A DNA stretch of 13,770 bases from NCBI GenBank assembly GCA_013911625.1, contig JACESW010000019.1, forward strand, positions 1 through 13,770, given 5' to 3'. This document shows positions 6,584-13,770 of the stretch, piece by piece (position 1 is the stretch's first letter; the number at the start of each line of letters is the position of its first letter). The translations under genes were made by a program, and so were the position numbers. This DNA is from Cryomorphaceae bacterium (lineage in GTDB: Bacteria; Bacteroidota; Bacteroidia; Flavobacteriales; Schleiferiaceae). Under the pieces are notes generated by a model that did not search any database, was not told the DNA's origin, and saw only the letters and a list, made by a program, of their open reading frames with translations.

Positions 6584-8758
6584 TTACTTACGACGCTTCT
6601 TGCGCTTTTTCTTGCCTTTCACAATAGTCATCTCGTCAATAAGGTGGGTTGCACCAGCATACTTGTCGATGATGAATAACGTGTAACGAATATCTACTGA
6701 GATGGTACGTTGGAGCTGGTCTTCGAAGAAGATATCTCCGGACATAGCTTCCCAGTTACCATCAAAGGCAGTACCGATAAGCGCACCATCACCATTAATT
6801 ACTGGAGAACCTGAGTTACCACCCGTGATATCATTGTTCGAAATGAAGTTCACGATCAGATCGCCATTCTCATCAGCGTACTGACCGTAGTCTTTAGCGT
6901 TGTACAACTCTTTCAAACGCGCAGGAACGATAAACTCGTCGTTCGTTGGATCTTCCTTCTGCATTACACCGTCTAGGGTAGTTATGTAGTCATAGTGCAC
7001 AGCATCTTGTGGATCATAAGAACCTACAACACCCCAAGTCATACGCAACGTAGAGTTCGCATCCGGTGCGAATACTTTCTCTGGCATCGCTTGACGGAGG
7101 CCGTCGGTAAACAGGCGGTAACCCTTTTCCATTTTTTCGCTTACCTCTGCATTGCCACCTTGCGAAGCAAAGTACGCGGCAATGAACGACGAAGCTACTT
7201 TGCCTCCCATATCTTCCGATAGGGCGTCAAAGTCCATAGTTTCCAACCACGTTTCAAGTGCTTCTTTAGACGCATAAATACTGTTGTCATAAACGTCATT
7301 TACAAGGACGCTTAAATCTCCGCCCATACTGTCGCGAACCTCAGCGAAAATGCTCGGCTGTTGGTCAGCAGGGACGTTTTCCATCCACATGCCCCAAAGC
7401 GCCTGAGCCAACTTACGATCAACATCTGCTTGGTATTCACTGAAGTGGTCCGTTGCATATTCAATTACGTTCTGCTTGTCTTCTTCCAGCTCTTCTGAGC
7501 TCTCCAAAGCGCCAAGCATTCTGTTTAGTCGGAATGCATATAATGGCAAAGAAGCGCCACGAATACCACCTTCCATGAGGTACACTTGACCTTTGACCGT
7601 AGCATCGGTAGCTGCATACGCCTCATCCAATAGATCCAAAGCCCCGGCATATTCCGAGCGGCTTTCGTCGCCATTCGCCCAAGCGAGGTACGTTGCTTCA
7701 ATAGCCTCTTTTTTCGCTTTTACGCGGTTTTTCTTCAACTGCTCAGTCTGACCAATGAAGTACTTCCAGTAGTTGGCTGTAGACGCATAGTTCGATGCCA
7801 ACGCGATACGCACTGCATCATCAGCATCCATAGCCTCTTTCATGATGGCCAATTTCTGTGCGCGAATCTCAACCACTGTTGGGTTGTATAGGTTGATTGC
7901 TTGCTCAATACCTGTTGAAGTCAAGAAGCGATCTGTAGAACCTGGGAATCCAAATACCATAGAGAAGTCGCCTTCCTGAACACCGTTCAAACTTACCGGT
8001 AGGTGGTGCTTCGGCGTCAACGGTACGTTATCAGCGCTAACATCAGCAGGGTTTCCTTCAGCATCTGCATAGATGCGGAACATAGAGAAGTCACCCGTGT
8101 GACGTGGCCACATCCAGTTATCCGTGTCGCCACCGTACTTACCTACGCTACTTGGTGGAGCACCTACTAAGCGAACGTCCTTGTAGGTATTGAATACGAA
8201 CAAGTAGTACTCATTGTTATGGAAGAAGCTACGAACGTAAGCATTGTGCTTTGTGCCCTCAGTTGCTTCTTTAGCAAGCGCTGCTCCCACTTCTCTGGCC
8301 TTGGCTGCACGCTGCGCTTCCGTCATATCGTCGGTCAATTCCGCCAATACTTTATCGGTAACATCCTCCATGCGCACAAGGATAGCGGCAGTAAGCCCCG
8401 GATTGGTGCGTTCCTCTTCGCGAGTCATCGCCCAGAAGCCGTCTGTTAAGTAATCGTTTTCTACTGTAGAATGTGAACGGATCGCATCATAACCACAGTG
8501 GTGGTTGGTGAGCATCAATCCCTGGTCTGAGATGATCTCGCCAGTACAGAATCCGCCCAAAGAAACAATCGCATCTTTAATAGACGCATTGTTGATGTCG
8601 TACAATTCTTCTGCGGTTAGGTTTAGACCGTTGGCCTGCATGTCGGCCATGTTCAAACGCTTGATAAGCATTGGCAACCACATTCCTTCGTGCGCCGAAG
8701 AAACAGTCGTGCTCAACACCAACGATAGCGTCAAAAAGCCAGCAATAAATCTTTTCAT
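6584..8758 (-). CDS. S46 family dipeptidyl peptidase, DPP7 type
   Basis: A 724-aa secreted serine exopeptidase of family S46 (DPP7/DPP11), which removes dipeptides from peptide N-termini in the periplasm. Signal peptide about 1-22 (VSSA then HEG). The chymotrypsin-like halves carry H87 (or H86) in TNHHCGYD, D223 in HTGDFS and S649 in GGNSGSP; a helical region specific to S46 lies between (about 290-570). Eighteen residues after the catalytic Ser is G667 in FDGNWE. Published work on this family ties Gly here to DPP7 (hydrophobic P1) and Arg to DPP11 (acidic P1), so DPP7-type specificity is predicted. The last 11 residues are KGKKKRKKRRK, an unusual polybasic tail. No T9SS domain is visible. 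It has its own terminator and sits downstream of the odhB terminator. Confidence 0.95.
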   Translation of the reverse strand: MKRFIAGFLTLSLVLSTTVSSAHEGMWLPMLIKRLNMADMQANGLNLTAEELYDINNASIKDAIVSLGGFCTGEIISDQGLMLTNHHCGYDAIRSHSTVENDYLTDGFWAMTREEERTNPGLTAAILVRMEDVTDKVLAELTDDMTEAQRAAKAREVGAALAKEATEGTKHNAYVRSFFHNNEYYLFVFNTYKDVRLVGAPPSSVGKYGGDTDNWMWPRHTGDFSMFRIYADAEGNPADVSADNVPLTPKHHLPVSLNGVQEGDFSMVFGFPGSTDRFLTSTGIEQAINLYNPTVVEIRAQKLAIMKEAMDADDAVRIALASNYASTANYWKYFIGQTEQLKKNRVKAKKEAIEATYLAWANGDESRSEYAGALDLLDEAYAATDATVKGQVYLMEGGIRGASLPLYAFRLNRMLGALESSEELEEDKQNVIEYATDHFSEYQADVDRKLAQALWGMWMENVPADQQPSIFAEVRDSMGGDLSVLVNDVYDNSIYASKEALETWLETMDFDALSEDMGGKVASSFIAAYFASQGGNAEVSEKMEKGYRLFTDGLRQAMPEKVFAPDANSTLRMTWGVVGSYDPQDAVHYDYITTLDGVMQKEDPTNDEFIVPARLKELYNAKDYGQYADENGDLIVNFISNNDITGGNSGSPVINGDGALIGTAFDGNWEAMSGDIFFEDQLQRTISVDIRYTLFIIDKYAGATHLIDEMTIVKGKKKRKKRRK

Positions 8759-8783
8759 CCTTGATTGTTTGGGTTAGTTCAAT

Positions 8784-8816
8784 AAAAAAGAGCCCTGCCT
8801 ACTCAGGCAGAGCTCT
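8784..8816 (-). terminator. Rho-independent terminator of sucA-odhB
   Basis: A 12-bp stem (8789-8800 with 8805-8816, one G-T wobble) has a 4-nt loop and is followed on the minus strand by a run of T. It starts 24 nt after the odhB stop and ends about 25 nt before the S46 start codon. Confidence 0.9.
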
Positions 8817-8824
8817 CAAATATA
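8817..8824 (-). promoter_or_regulatory. Candidate -7 box (TATATTTG) between odhB and the S46 gene
   Basis: TATATTTG on the minus strand is an exact match to TAnnTTTG. It abuts the odhB terminator stem. The nearest upstream TTG is 13 nt away instead of the usual 17-19, so the -33 part is poor. If functional, the S46 transcript would start inside the hairpin. It may instead be chance. Confidence 0.3.
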
Positions 8825-8825
8825 C

Positions 8826-8847
8826 GTTATTCGTGTCCAATTATAGG
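8826..8847 (-). repeat. Copy 2 of the short gapped repeat with core ATTGGACACGAA
   Basis: On the minus strand, CCTATA runs straight into the 12-mer ATTGGACACGAA and then TAAC, spanning the odhB stop codon. Compared with the copy at 1184-1207, it lacks two A bases and has one substitution. No role is known. Confidence 0.35.
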
Positions 8848-10040
8848 CCCAAAGCCTTGCGAGCATCACCGCCCATCAAGATTTCTTCAGGGTTCTCTAG
8901 CGCCTCTTTAATGGCCACCAATGTACCTACACTTTCACGACCGTCAATCACTCGGTGGTCGTAGCTCAGTGCTACATACATCATAGGACGGATGACTACT
9001 TCACCGTCCACAGCAACTGGGCGTTGAATGATGTTATGCATTCCGAGGATAGCACTCTGAGGCGGGTTGATTATAGGTGTCGATAGCATCGAACCAAAGA
9101 CTCCACCATTCGTAATGGTGAATGTCCCACCCGTCATCTCATCAAGAGTGATCTTGCCATCACGCACCTTCGTTGCTAATCGACCAATCTCTTTTTCAAC
9201 GCCGGCAAAATCCATAGTTTCCGCATTGCGCAATACCGGTACCATAAGTCCCTTAGGTCCACTTACCGCAATACTTACATCCACATAATCGAAGCTCACC
9301 ATGTGGTCGCCGTCGATCATACTGTTGGTCGCTGGGTACATCTGCAGTGCACGCGTTGCTGCAAGGGTAAAGAAGCTCATAAAGCCCAATTTCACGCCGT
9401 GCTTCTCCACGAATTCGTTCTTGTATTTATTGCGCAAATCAAAGATTGGCTTCATGTCGACCTCGTTGAAGGTCGTCAACATGGCGGTCTCGTTCTTCAC
9501 GGTCACCAAACGGCTGGCAAGCTTACGGCGAAGACTACTCATCTTCTTGCTCGTAGAACCGCGTTCTCCGTTTCCTGCAGAACCCATCGAAGCAACTGCA
9601 TCAATAACATCCGCCTTGGTGATTCGGCCGTCTTTACCAGTTCCTCTGCTCACTTTAGCACCCGTTTCAGCCATCATCTTCTTCGCCGCAGGACTCGCTG
9701 TTCCCGTCGCATATGTATCGGCTTGTGGCGCTGCTGGCGCAGCCTTTTCTACTACTGGCTCAGGATTAGGTGCCGCAGCTGGAGCAGCAGCCCCGTCTGG
9801 ACGAGCGGCCGATGTATCGATGATACAAACCACTTGACCTACCTCAACAACATCACCTTCCTCTGCTTTTAGGGTAATCACACCTGCTTCCTCAGCAGGT
9901 AACTCTAAAGTTGCCTTATCAGAATCTACCTCGGCGATAGCCTGATCTTTTTCAACGTAATCACCATCGCTGACCAACCAAGTTGCAATCTCAACTTCTG
10001 TAATCGATTCGCCCGGTGAAGGCACTTTCATTTCTAACAT
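8841..10040 (-). CDS. odhB: 2-oxoglutarate dehydrogenase E2, dihydrolipoyllysine-residue succinyltransferase
   Basis: A 399-aa E2 core subunit of the 2-oxoglutarate dehydrogenase complex, transferring the succinyl group from lipoyl-lysine to CoA in the TCA cycle (cytoplasm). Domains in order: one lipoyl domain (about 1-77) with K42 in DSDKATLEL as the lipoylated residue; an Ala/Pro-rich flexible linker (about 78-112); an E3/E1-binding domain (about 113-150, [10 protein letters not shown] and [11 protein letters not shown]); and the catalytic domain (about 165-399) with H362 and D366 in [18 protein letters not shown] at the N-terminus is typical of the succinyl-specific enzyme rather than pyruvate E2. 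It starts 11 bp after sucA, so the two form an operon. No Shine-Dalgarno is seen. The E3 (lpd) gene is not in this window. Confidence 0.96.
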   Translation of the reverse strand: MLEMKVPSPGESITEVEIATWLVSDGDYVEKDQAIAEVDSDKATLELPAEEAGVITLKAEEGDVVEVGQVVCIIDTSAARPDGAAAPAAAPNPEPVVEKAAPAAPQADTYATGTASPAAKKMMAETGAKVSRGTGKDGRITKADVIDAVASMGSAGNGERGSTSKKMSSLRRKLASRLVTVKNETAMLTTFNEVDMKPIFDLRNKYKNEFVEKHGVKLGFMSFFTLAATRALQMYPATNSMIDGDHMVSFDYVDVSIAVSGPKGLMVPVLRNAETMDFAGVEKEIGRLATKVRDGKITLDEMTGGTFTITNGGVFGSMLSTPIINPPQSAILGMHNIIQRPVAVDGEVVIRPMMYVALSYDHRVIDGRESVGTLVAIKEALENPEEILMGGDARKALGL

Positions 10041-10051
10041 ATCTCTAAAAC

Positions 10052-12781
10052 TTAGATGCTAAATACTCTTTCAATTGTTTCGCGTTGACGTTGGTGAGCA
10101 ACCTTGCTCGAACCACTCGCTGTTGATGCACTTGGCGCTGGACTTACCAACGTCAGTTTTTGATGCATCTGCCACAGCATGTATGTCCATGCGCCCATGT
10201 TTGCAGGTTCTTCCTGTGCCCAAATGTGTAATTCTGCATTCGGGTATTTTGCAACCTCCTGCTTGATTGCTAGATCGTCCAATGGATACAACTGCTCAAT
10301 GCGGATTAACGCCACATGATCTGCATTCTGCGCCTCGCGCTCTTCAAGCAGTTCATAGTAGAGCTTCCCAGAACAGAACACCACCTTAGTTACTTTATCT
10401 GCGACCACTTCGTTATCCGGAATGATATGCTGGAAGCTACCTTGAGCGAGGTCTTCCATGGTGCTCTTCACTTTTGGATGACGCAACAAACTCTTTGGCG
10501 ACATTACCACCAATGGACGGCGGAAGTGGCGCTTTTGTTGACGACGTAGTAAGTGGAATAAGTTTGCCGGAGTTGTACAGTTGGCTACCGTCATGTTCTC
10601 CTGTGCACAAAGCTGTAGGAAACGCTCAAGACGAGCTGAACTGTGCTCTGCACCCTGGCCTTCGTAACCGTGCGGCAATAATAGAACCAGGCCGTTCTGA
10701 ACCTTCCACTTGTCCTCAGCAGCACTAAGGAACTGGTCGATCATGATCTGCGCACCGTTGGCAAAATCACCAAACTGTGCCTCCCAGATCGTCAACGTTT
10801 GTGGCGAGGTCATGGCATATCCGTAATCGAAGCCCATAACCGCATATTCACTCAAAAGCGAATTGTAAATGGCAAATCGGCCCTCTTTACCTGGATACTC
10901 GTTCAGTAGGCTTACCTCTTCCTCACTGTCTTCTACCTTTAAAATGGCATGACGGTGCGAGAATGTGCCGCGTTCAACATCTTCTCCAGAAATACGAATG
11001 TTGAAGTCTTCTGCCAAGAGTGATCCGTAAGCAAGTAGTTCGGCCATACCCCAGTCGAGGCTATTGCGCCCTTCACTTACTTGGTCTGCACGATCTTTCA
11101 TCAAACGCTCCGTCTTGCGTAGGAATTTCTTGCCTTCTGGAAGCGTAGTGATGTATTTCGCGATATCGCGAAGCTTGCCAAGATCGAATGACGTATCCAC
11201 AGGCTGCAACATCTCACCCGGTTCAGCGGGTGGGAAGTTGGTCCATTCTTCATTCATAAATGGCACAATCTTATTGCGCTCAATTTTCTTGGACTCATCA
11301 AAGTCTACCTCGAGCATGGCCTTAAATTCAGCCTGAAGCTCCTTGACCATGCCTTCGTTCGCAACCCCTTCGGCGAGCAGCTTCTTAGCATAAATCTCGC
11401 GTGGGTTCGGATGTTTTGAGATGGCTTTATAGAGAATTGGCTGTGTAAAACGAGGCTCATCCCCTTCGTTATGGCCGTACTTGCGGTAACACAACAAATC
11501 AATAAAAATGTCTCTGTTAAAACGCTGACGGTACTCTATGGCTAAACGCATTGCGTGTACCAAAGCCTCAGGATCGTCACCGTTTACGTGTAGTACAGGA
11601 GCTAAAATCACCTTAGCAACATCCGTGCAGTAGGTGGATGAACGTGCGTCCTTGTAGTTCGTCGTAAAACCAACCTGATTGTTGATGACGATGTGCAATG
11701 TTCCTCCCGTCTGATACCCATCAAGCTGCTCCATTTGAACAGTTTCATACACGACACCTTGTGCCGCAATGGCCGCATCCCCGTGGATAAGTATCGGAAG
11801 TACTTTTTTATTGTCGTGGTTGTAGTCGTTGTTGATCTTCGCTCGAGCGATACCTTCAACTATGGGGTCAACTGCCTCAAGGTGCGACGGATTCGGCGCG
11901 ATATTCATCTTGACCTGCTTACCGTCAGAGGTGGTGTAGAACGTAGTATGACCGAGGTGGTATTTCACATCACCGTCGATGGTTATATCGTCAAAAGCCT
12001 TTCCTTCAAATTCTGAGAAGATCTGCTCACGCGGCTTTCCAAAAACATTAGTTAATACATTCAAACGACCGCGGTGCGCCATCCCAAGTACAAACTCTTC
12101 GACGCCGTGACGGGCACCGTGATTTACAGCTTCGTCTAAACCGGGAATCAAAGACTCTGCACCCTCGATCGAGAAGCGCTTCTGTCCAACAAACTTCGTG
12201 TTTAAGAAAGCCTCAAAACTCACTGCTTGGTTGAGCTTGTGAAGAATCTGCTTCTTCTCCTCTATGGATAATACCGGCTGGTTGTCATTCTCGTGGATCC
12301 AATGCTTGATCCAAGTTCTACGCTTTGGATCGCGGATGTAATTGTACTCTACCCCTGTGCTTTGGCAATAAATAGCCTCGAGGTGCTCCACAATCTTGCG
12401 CAATGTGCGAGGACCGCTTGCACCCAGCTCTGTGGCAGCATTAAATTCTGTATCAAGGTCGTCCTTAGACAACCCAAAGTTTTCGATATCTAGAGTAGGA
12501 CGGTATTCACGGCGCTCACGTACCGGATTGGTCTTAGTGAACAAGTGACCTCTCGATCGGTACCCTTGAATGAGGTTCAGAACGTGAAATTCTTTGATGA
12601 CCTCATCAGGTACACCGGCGCCCTGTAAATCGTCCTCCGAATAAATTTCACGGGCAAAGTCGTAACCTTGGAAGAAGGCCCTCCAGCTCGGCTCCGTGCT
12701 GTCCGGTTCTTTCAGATAACGTTGGTACTGCTCGTCGATAAACTCCGCATGTACGCTACCTAAAAATGAAAATCTGTCCAT
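10052..12781 (-). CDS. sucA: 2-oxoglutarate dehydrogenase E1 component (thiamine diphosphate-dependent)
   Basis: A 909-aa E1 subunit that decarboxylates 2-oxoglutarate with thiamine diphosphate and passes the succinyl group to E2. The N-terminal segment [10 protein letters not shown]...[12 protein letters not shown] (about 14-42) is the E2-binding start typical of SucA. Active-site blocks: [14 protein letters not shown] (203-216), [11 protein letters not shown] (233-243), the cofactor-binding GDAAIAAQG (334-342) with INNQVGFTT (366-374), and [10 protein letters not shown] (434-443). The C-terminal transketolase-like pyrimidine domain follows, ending in RVFSI. I chose ATG at 12781 over an in-frame GTG at 12802: MDRFSFLG is the usual family start, and a promoter-like box at 12804-12811 would put transcription at or below the GTG. 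It is the first gene of sucA-odhB. Confidence 0.96.
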   Translation of the reverse strand: MDRFSFLGSVHAEFIDEQYQRYLKEPDSTEPSWRAFFQGYDFAREIYSEDDLQGAGVPDEVIKEFHVLNLIQGYRSRGHLFTKTNPVRERREYRPTLDIENFGLSKDDLDTEFNAATELGASGPRTLRKIVEHLEAIYCQSTGVEYNYIRDPKRRTWIKHWIHENDNQPVLSIEEKKQILHKLNQAVSFEAFLNTKFVGQKRFSIEGAESLIPGLDEAVNHGARHGVEEFVLGMAHRGRLNVLTNVFGKPREQIFSEFEGKAFDDITIDGDVKYHLGHTTFYTTSDGKQVKMNIAPNPSHLEAVDPIVEGIARAKINNDYNHDNKKVLPILIHGDAAIAAQGVVYETVQMEQLDGYQTGGTLHIVINNQVGFTTNYKDARSSTYCTDVAKVILAPVLHVNGDDPEALVHAMRLAIEYRQRFNRDIFIDLLCYRKYGHNEGDEPRFTQPILYKAISKHPNPREIYAKKLLAEGVANEGMVKELQAEFKAMLEVDFDESKKIERNKIVPFMNEEWTNFPPAEPGEMLQPVDTSFDLGKLRDIAKYITTLPEGKKFLRKTERLMKDRADQVSEGRNSLDWGMAELLAYGSLLAEDFNIRISGEDVERGTFSHRHAILKVEDSEEEVSLLNEYPGKEGRFAIYNSLLSEYAVMGFDYGYAMTSPQTLTIWEAQFGDFANGAQIMIDQFLSAAEDKWKVQNGLVLLLPHGYEGQGAEHSSARLERFLQLCAQENMTVANCTTPANLFHLLRRQQKRHFRRPLVVMSPKSLLRHPKVKSTMEDLAQGSFQHIIPDNEVVADKVTKVVFCSGKLYYELLEEREAQNADHVALIRIEQLYPLDDLAIKQEVAKYPNAELHIWAQEEPANMGAWTYMLWQMHQKLTLVSPAPSASTASGSSKVAHQRQRETIERVFSI

Positions 12782-12803
12782 TTCAGTGTGTTGGAAATTC
12801 ACT

Positions 12804-12811
12804 CAAAAGTA
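12804..12811 (-). promoter_or_regulatory. Candidate -7 box (TACTTTTG) for sucA-odhB
   Basis: On the minus strand, TACTTTTG matches TAnnTTTG exactly, 22 nt before the chosen sucA ATG. No TTG lies at 17-19 nt upstream, so the promoter is only half supported. The position after the upstream terminator is where a sucA promoter is needed. Confidence 0.4.
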
Positions 12812-12896
12812 CAACACAAAAGCCGGGGATTTCGCTGTTAAGAGCAATAATGATATCGCTATTAACAAACTCACCGAATTCTGTGCTTTTTGCACC

Positions 12897-12921
12897 AAAA
12901 AAAAGGCCCTTAGTAGGGCCT
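12897..12921 (-). terminator. Rho-independent terminator of the DUF2795 gene
   Basis: A perfect 7-bp stem AGGCCCT/AGGGCCT (12904-12910 with 12915-12921) has a 4-nt loop and is followed on the minus strand by a run of eight T (one of them in the stem). It starts only 4 nt after the DUF2795 stop codon and insulates sucA from it. Confidence 0.88.
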
Positions 12922-12925
12922 CTTC

Positions 12926-13150
12926 TTAATATTCTTCTTCGTTCCAAAGGAAATCCTCTTCGGACGGATAATCCGGCCAAATTTCCTCGATGCTTTCATA
13001 AGTTTCTTCCTCTTCCTCTTCGATAGCTTGAAGATTCTCAACCACCTCTAGAGGTGCACCAGTGCGAATTGCATAATCGATCAACTCATCACGGGTTGCA
13101 GGCCATGGAGCATCACTCAAATAAGAAGCTAATTCTAAAGTCCAGTACAT
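12926..13150 (-). CDS. DUF2795 domain-containing protein
   Basis: A 74-aa acidic protein that I recognise as a small conserved DUF2795-type protein of the Bacteroidota; its function is unknown. The N-terminal half (MYWTLELASYLSDAPWPAT, then ELIDYAIRTGAPLEVVENLQ) is a short helical domain. The C-terminal half is very acidic, with a run of Glu at about 44-49, and ends WPDYPSEEDFLWNEEEY. There is no signal peptide or membrane segment, so it should be cytoplasmic. The gene has its own well-formed promoter and a terminator directly after its stop, so it is probably transcribed alone and strongly. It lies between the cobalamin adenosyltransferase and sucA genes, but nothing shows a link with either. 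Confidence 0.88.
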   Translation of the reverse strand: MYWTLELASYLSDAPWPATRDELIDYAIRTGAPLEVVENLQAIEEEEEETYESIEEIWPDYPSEEDFLWNEEEY

Positions 13151-13184
13151 ATTTTATCGTATTAACTCGATTTGGTATTTCGTG

Positions 13185-13214
13185 CAAATGTAATCGATTA
13201 TCTCACTTCTGCAA
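13185..13214 (-). promoter_or_regulatory. Bacteroidota-type promoter of the DUF2795 gene
   Basis: On the minus strand a TTG (13214-13212) is followed after exactly 19 nt by TACATTTG (13192-13185), a full match to the Bacteroidota sigma-A promoter (TTG, 17-19 nt, TAnnTTTG). The start of transcription would be about 13178-13181, giving a leader of about 30 nt before the ATG at 13150. A perfect 10-bp palindrome, TAATCGATTA (13191-13200), overlaps the spacer and the edge of the -7 box, and could be an operator. Confidence 0.75.
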
Positions 13215-13219
13215 CTTTT

Positions 13220-13233
13220 TTACAAAAATGTAA
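13220..13233. repeat. Small palindrome TTACA-N4-TGTAA upstream of the DUF2795 promoter
   Basis: TTACA (13220-13224) and TGTAA (13229-13233) form an inverted repeat with an AAAA centre. It lies between the adenosyltransferase stop and the -33 TTG. It is AT-rich and not followed by a T-run, so it is a poor terminator. A regulator site is possible but unproven. Confidence 0.35.
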
Positions 13234-13237
13234 CTTC

Positions 13238-13770
13238 CTAATAGTTAGGAGTCCAAATACGCTGTTCTAGACCTTCCTTGTGAAGAATGAATCGAGCCAG
13301 GACAAAGAAGAAGTCCGACAATCTATTCAAGAATACTTGGATCTCTTCTTTCACTTCAACTTCATTGGCCAATGCCACTACACGACGTTCAGCTCGACGC
13401 GTAATGGTACGGGCCACCTGTGCCATTGACGATGCCTTCGAGCCGCTGGGTAAAATGAAATTTTTCAATTCAGGAAGCTGTTCGTTCCATGAATCTATCT
13501 GACGCTCCAATGCATTAACTAAATCCGGGTCCAATTTTGGCATCTGAAACGTGGCTTCACCTTCCAACGCAAGGTAGGAGCCCATAGAAAACAGCTCGCT
13601 CTGAATTTTAGTCAATAACGGGAAGCTGTTGGTAGGAAGTTCTGAAGCTAGCACACCCAACCATGAGTTTAATTCGTCTAAGGTTCCGTAAGCATCTAAG
13701 CGCATATCAGCCTTAGAGACTCGAGTACCGCTAAGTAAGGAAGTTGTTCCTTTATCGCCTGTTTTGGTGT
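13238..13770 (-). CDS. PduO-type cob(I)alamin adenosyltransferase (5' partial)
   Basis: This enzyme transfers the 5'-deoxyadenosyl group of ATP to cob(I)alamin, making coenzyme B12 in the cytoplasm. The frame stays open to the window edge, so the gene is cut at its 5' end by a few codons. An internal ATG at 13705 would give 155 aa but would drop the ATP-binding segment TKTGDKGTTSLLSGTRVSKAD, which is plainly encoded at about 13706-13768 and typical of the PduO N-terminus. Further family marks are YGTLDELNSWLG, ITRRAERRVVAL and FLNRLSDFFFVLAR near the C-terminus, where the conserved Arg, Asn and Asp sit. The protein ends in RIWTPNY. No other B12 gene is in view. It is on the same strand as DUF2795, but the latter has its own promoter. 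Confidence 0.94.
   Translation of the reverse strand, partial: TKTGDKGTTSLLSGTRVSKADMRLDAYGTLDELNSWLGVLASELPTNSFPLLTKIQSELFSMGSYLALEGEATFQMPKLDPDLVNALERQIDSWNEQLPELKNFILPSGSKASSMAQVARTITRRAERRVVALANEVEVKEEIQVFLNRLSDFFFVLARFILHKEGLEQRIWTPNY

Noticed and set aside
9301..9872. Two long + strand open frames (178 and 189 codons) opposite odhB
   Set aside because: They mirror the Ala/Pro-rich linker and catalytic part of odhB, where codon bias keeps antisense frames open. They have no recognisable domain, and the sense frame is a complete, conserved E2.
12766..13026. Open frames on both strands across the sucA-DUF2795 gap
   Set aside because: They run through a terminator, a promoter-like box and real genes in other frames, with no start context or domain.
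13220..13233. TTACA/TGTAA inverted repeat as a terminator for the adenosyltransferase gene
   Set aside because: The stem is only 5 bp, AT-only but for one pair, and is followed by A rather than T on the minus strand. It is kept only as a possible binding site.
1..13770. Mobile elements, CRISPR arrays, tRNA or rRNA genes, toxin-antitoxin or defence systems
   Set aside because: No direct-repeat arrays, transposase or integrase motifs, cloverleaf-like sequences or known defence domains were seen; the gene content is housekeeping, respiratory and peptidase functions.

Overview
The window looks like chromosomal DNA from a member of the Bacteroidota, probably a marine Flavobacteriales-type organism. 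The basis is an S46 dipeptidyl peptidase, a PtpA-like S9 peptidase, a DUF2795 protein of the kind common in that phylum, lipoproteins with a short Bacteroidota-style signal, start codons mostly without Shine-Dalgarno sequences, and a textbook Bacteroidota promoter (TTG, 19 bp, TAnnTTTG) in front of the DUF2795 gene. No BLAST or tree was run, so the placement is inference.

Left part (1-1183): the last 22 codons of an unidentified + strand gene converge on a SCO-family copper chaperone gene (-). The SCO gene is divergent, with only 18 bp between starts, from a lipoprotein cytochrome c (+). Both point to a respiratory (cytochrome oxidase) context.

Middle + strand run (773-6244): cytochrome c, an Uup-like ABC-F ATPase starting at TTG, a LolD/MacB-type ABC ATPase without an adjacent permease, a secreted S9 prolyl peptidase that resembles prolyl tripeptidyl peptidase, and a translationally coupled 102-aa three-helix membrane protein of unknown function. 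Gaps are 9, 37, 6 and -1 bp, so one transcript is plausible.

Right - strand part (6248-13770), read right to left: a PduO-type cobalamin adenosyltransferase cut by the window edge; a DUF2795 gene with its own promoter and terminator; sucA-odhB (E1 and E2 of 2-oxoglutarate dehydrogenase) with a terminator; an S46 DPP7-type dipeptidyl peptidase with its own terminator; and a small Kazal-domain lipoprotein. The two secreted exopeptidases could together cut extracytoplasmic oligopeptides to tri- and dipeptides. A Kazal-type inhibitor domain is encoded between them.

Most of the window is ordinary core metabolism. The points most worth a second look are the Kazal lipoprotein, whose reactive loop resembles that of ovomucoid third domain; the polybasic tail of the S46 peptidase; the uncharacterised coupled membrane protein; a gapped 22-24 nt repeat found just after two stop codons; and promoter-like boxes in tight intergenic gaps. 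I found no CRISPR array, insertion sequence, tRNA, rRNA or phage gene. No gene-free stretch exceeds 300 bases.
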